From the NCBI GenBank assembly GCA_045638545.1, contig JAZUBL010000022.1:1-6738 (forward strand): a DNA stretch of 6,738 bases. The letters run 5' to 3'. The notes beneath the pieces are model-generated. The model was not told the DNA's origin. It searched no databases and saw only the letters and a program-made list of their open reading frames with translations. Positions 5,028-6,738 of the stretch are shown piece by piece; position 1 is the first letter of the stretch; each line of letters begins with the position of its first letter. This DNA comes from UMGS1071 sp045638545 (lineage in GTDB: Bacteria > Bacillota > Clostridia > Oscillospirales > Acutalibacteraceae). The position numbers and the translations under genes were made by a program.

Positions 5028-6605
5028 CTAAGAAATCGCTTCCAACTCACGGAAGCGGAATTTGATGATGATTTGTTTGTCTTCGGTCAGTTCTACTCGT
5101 TCGATGAGGCTGACCAAAAGCTCTCTGCTGGTGTATGCAGAATTCAAAAACTGCTGCACCAGTTCTCTTGCTCGGTCTTCTGTGCTGACCGGGCTTTCCT
5201 TTTGTGCTTCCAGCTCCTTCAGCTTTTCTTCCAGAGCACTTCTCTGCATCTTGACCCGCTGATAAATGCGCTCGAAATCAGCTTCAACCAGCAGGCCGGT
5301 GAGCCGATCCATATACATCTTATCCAGGTAGGCAGTCAGACTGTCGATTTTACCCTGGATCGATTGAATCTCGGCTTCGTGGTTTTCTGCCTGATGAGCT
5401 TTCTCCACAGCATCGGCTGCAATGCGTTGGAGCTTTTTCGGATCAAGATAGGCTTCGCAAACTTCTCTCACTTTTGCCAGAACCGCTTCAGTAACTGCCT
5501 GCTCCTTAATGGAATGACAGGAACAAACGCCTGCTTTGGTGAAACGCTGATAGGTTCGGCACACAAAGAACAGTCGATTTTCACCGGATACCGGCGGACG
5601 ATTCAAAACCGCCATGGGATAACCACACTCATGACAGAAAATCAAACCTTTTAACAGGAAGTCGTAAGTTCTGCTGCGGGTGTGCTTGCGGCTGTTGACC
5701 AGTATTTGAACTTTCTGGAAAGTCTCTTTATCAATCAGAGGCTCATGGGTGTTCTCAACCACAACCCAGTTTTCACGATCCTGCTTCAGACATTTCCTGG
5801 ACTTGTAGCTGATCTTCACCGTACGTCGTTGAACCATATTGCCCAGATAGGTTTCATTCTGCAGCATCTCAGAGATACGCTCGCTGGACCAGAGTCCGGC
5901 ATAAGGACCTTTACGACCCATGTTCCATCCACAGTAAGTTGCAGGAGTTATAACACCTTCTTCATTGAGTGTTGCCGCAATCTTTCGGCAGCTCATCCCC
6001 TCCAGTGCCATAGCAAAGATCCTTCGCACCACAGGAGCTACTTCCTCGTCGATGACAATTTTGTTTTTCTCTGTCGGATGCATCTTATAGCCATACATCG
6101 GTTTACCACCAATGAACTGCCCTTTGCGCTGCTTATCTCGCTTAACAGATTTGACCTTCTTGGAAATGTCCTTTGCGTACATGTCGTTCATGATGGCACG
6201 GAATGGGGTAATATCATTGGCAGTGGTTTCCACGCCCGTATCGATGCCGTCAAGCAAGGAAATATAGCGCACTCTCTTTTCGGGGAAGTATCGCTCCATA
6301 TAGTGACCTGTCATGATATAGTCACGACCCAGACGGGAAAGGTCTTTGGTGATGACCATGTTGACCTTCTTAGCTTCGATATCCTCGATCATGCGCTGAA
6401 AGTCAGGGCGGTCAAAACTGGTACCGCTCCAGCCGTCATCGATATAGGTATCATAGACCGAAAGGCCATGCTGCTGAACGAATTCATTGAGCAAAGATTT
6501 CTGGTTGGTTACACTCTGGGATGGCCCTTTGGTCTCATCCTCCTTTGATAAACGGATGTACAATGCGACATGGTAATCCATTGGATTGCTTATTTCTAAG
6601 TACAT
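5028..6605 (-). CDS. Large serine recombinase of a second integrative element
   Basis: This 525-residue protein is a full-length large serine recombinase that would integrate and excise an element by a covalent serine-DNA intermediate. The catalytic domain (about 11-155) has ALYIRLSKED with R18 and nucleophile S20, DDGWSGTSFDRPDF (57-70), and TKDLSRLGRD (86-95). The recombinase DNA-binding domain (about 165-300) contains GGKPMYGYK and NETYLGN. The zinc ribbon uses C324, C327, C349 and C361 or C363. A charged coiled coil (about 395-470) precedes the terminal strand region (IERVELTEDKQIIIKFRF). The ATG at 6605 is chosen because AGGAGG (6611-6616) precedes it by 5 nt; a GTG nine codons upstream lacks this. 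The style matches recombinases of clostridial conjugative and mobilisable elements more than phages, but its cargo would lie right of the window. It is only distantly similar to the recombinase at 1851-2996. Confidence 0.9.
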   Translation of the reverse strand: MYLEISNPMDYHVALYIRLSKEDETKGPSQSVTNQKSLLNEFVQQHGLSVYDTYIDDGWSGTSFDRPDFQRMIEDIEAKKVNMVITKDLSRLGRDYIMTGHYMERYFPEKRVRYISLLDGIDTGVETTANDITPFRAIMNDMYAKDISKKVKSVKRDKQRKGQFIGGKPMYGYKMHPTEKNKIVIDEEVAPVVRRIFAMALEGMSCRKIAATLNEEGVITPATYCGWNMGRKGPYAGLWSSERISEMLQNETYLGNMVQRRTVKISYKSRKCLKQDRENWVVVENTHEPLIDKETFQKVQILVNSRKHTRSRTYDFLLKGLIFCHECGYPMAVLNRPPVSGENRLFFVCRTYQRFTKAGVCSCHSIKEQAVTEAVLAKVREVCEAYLDPKKLQRIAADAVEKAHQAENHEAEIQSIQGKIDSLTAYLDKMYMDRLTGLLVEADFERIYQRVKMQRSALEEKLKELEAQKESPVSTEDRARELVQQFLNSAYTSRELLVSLIERVELTEDKQIIIKFRFRELEAIS

Positions 6606-6643
6606 AGGTTCCTCCTTGAAATAAGCGACCACTCATCGCAAAC

Positions 6644-6673
6644 ATTGTACAATGGGTTTCTCAGGTGTCGCAA
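6644..6673 (-). promoter_or_regulatory. Candidate promoter and palindromic operator of the second recombinase
   Basis: On the minus strand TTGCGA (6668-6673) and TACAAT (6644-6649) are spaced 18 nt apart, a fair sigma-A match. The start site would fall near 6637, about 30 nt before the recombinase ATG. The -10 lies inside a perfect 12-bp palindrome CATTGTACAATG (6643-6654), a natural place for a dimeric repressor. The regulator is not visible. Confidence 0.4.
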
Positions 6674-6689
6674 GGATGCGGACAAGATA

Positions 6690-6736
6690 AAGCCGAAAAG
6701 ATTCCTCCAGCAATTCAGCGAGGCTCTTTTCGGCTT
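6690..6736 (-). terminator. Long hairpin upstream of the second recombinase, possible terminator
   Basis: AAGCCGAAAAGA (6690-6701) and TCTTTTCGGCTT (6725-6736) are perfect 12-bp inverted arms; CCTC (6704-6707) and GAGG (6720-6723) extend the stem inwards. On the minus strand the stem is followed by the moderately T-rich TTATCTTG. This would end an upstream transcript just before the recombinase promoter. The U-tract is weak, and the opposite orientation cannot be judged because the window stops. Confidence 0.45.
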
Positions 6737-6738
6737 CG

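Noticed and set aside
4986..6548. Plus-strand open frames of 222 and 288 codons opposite the second recombinase.
   Set aside because: The minus strand encodes a complete serine recombinase with catalytic, zinc and coiled-coil regions; the opposite frames show no family features.
1..6738. CRISPR array, tRNA or rRNA genes.
   Set aside because: No regularly spaced repeats or tRNA/rRNA-like segments were seen, including at the presumed attachment sites.

Overview
The window looks like a junction region in the chromosome of an anaerobic Clostridia-type Firmicute, possibly a gut Oscillospiraceae/Ruminococcaceae member. The evidence is the Gram-positive AGGAGG-type ribosome binding sites, sigma-A style promoters, a CotJC-type manganese catalase, a LL-diaminopimelate-aminotransferase-like enzyme, and large serine recombinases typical of that group. 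The genus is inference and cannot be fixed from this sequence.

Left block (1-2996) is the right-hand end of a prophage or phage-derived element. On the minus strand it carries the 5' end of an Amidase_3 endolysin (1-131), a BppU-like tail fibre gene (144-1565), and a 57-residue unknown protein ending in its own terminator (1629-1802). On the plus strand, divergent from these, is a short large-serine-recombinase gene (1851-2996).

Middle block (about 2996-4941) is host chromosome. It opens with a manganese catalase (CotJC-like) reading frame that keeps all its metal ligands but lacks about 30 N-terminal residues of the family. The homology begins exactly where the recombinase gene ends, and the recombinase stop and the fragment's first ATG overlap as TAATG. 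The simplest reading is that the element integrated inside cotJC and the recombinase lies against the attachment site, as in the skin/sigK and SPbeta/spsM systems, where excision rebuilds a sporulation gene. The catalase fragment ends in a strong terminator. A clear sigma-A promoter follows and drives a class I/II aminotransferase gene (GTG start, 3695-4867), closed by a bidirectional terminator.

Right block (about 4942-6738) appears to belong to a second mobile element. It holds a full-length large serine recombinase (5028-6605, minus) with a coiled coil, preceded by a candidate promoter overlapping a perfect 12-bp palindrome and by a long hairpin. The two recombinases point at each other across a host segment of about 2 kb.

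The most interesting hypothesis is an element-interrupted spore-coat/manganese-catalase gene, possibly restored by developmentally timed excision. The far end of the element is outside the window, so the test is whether the missing cotJC 5' end lies there.
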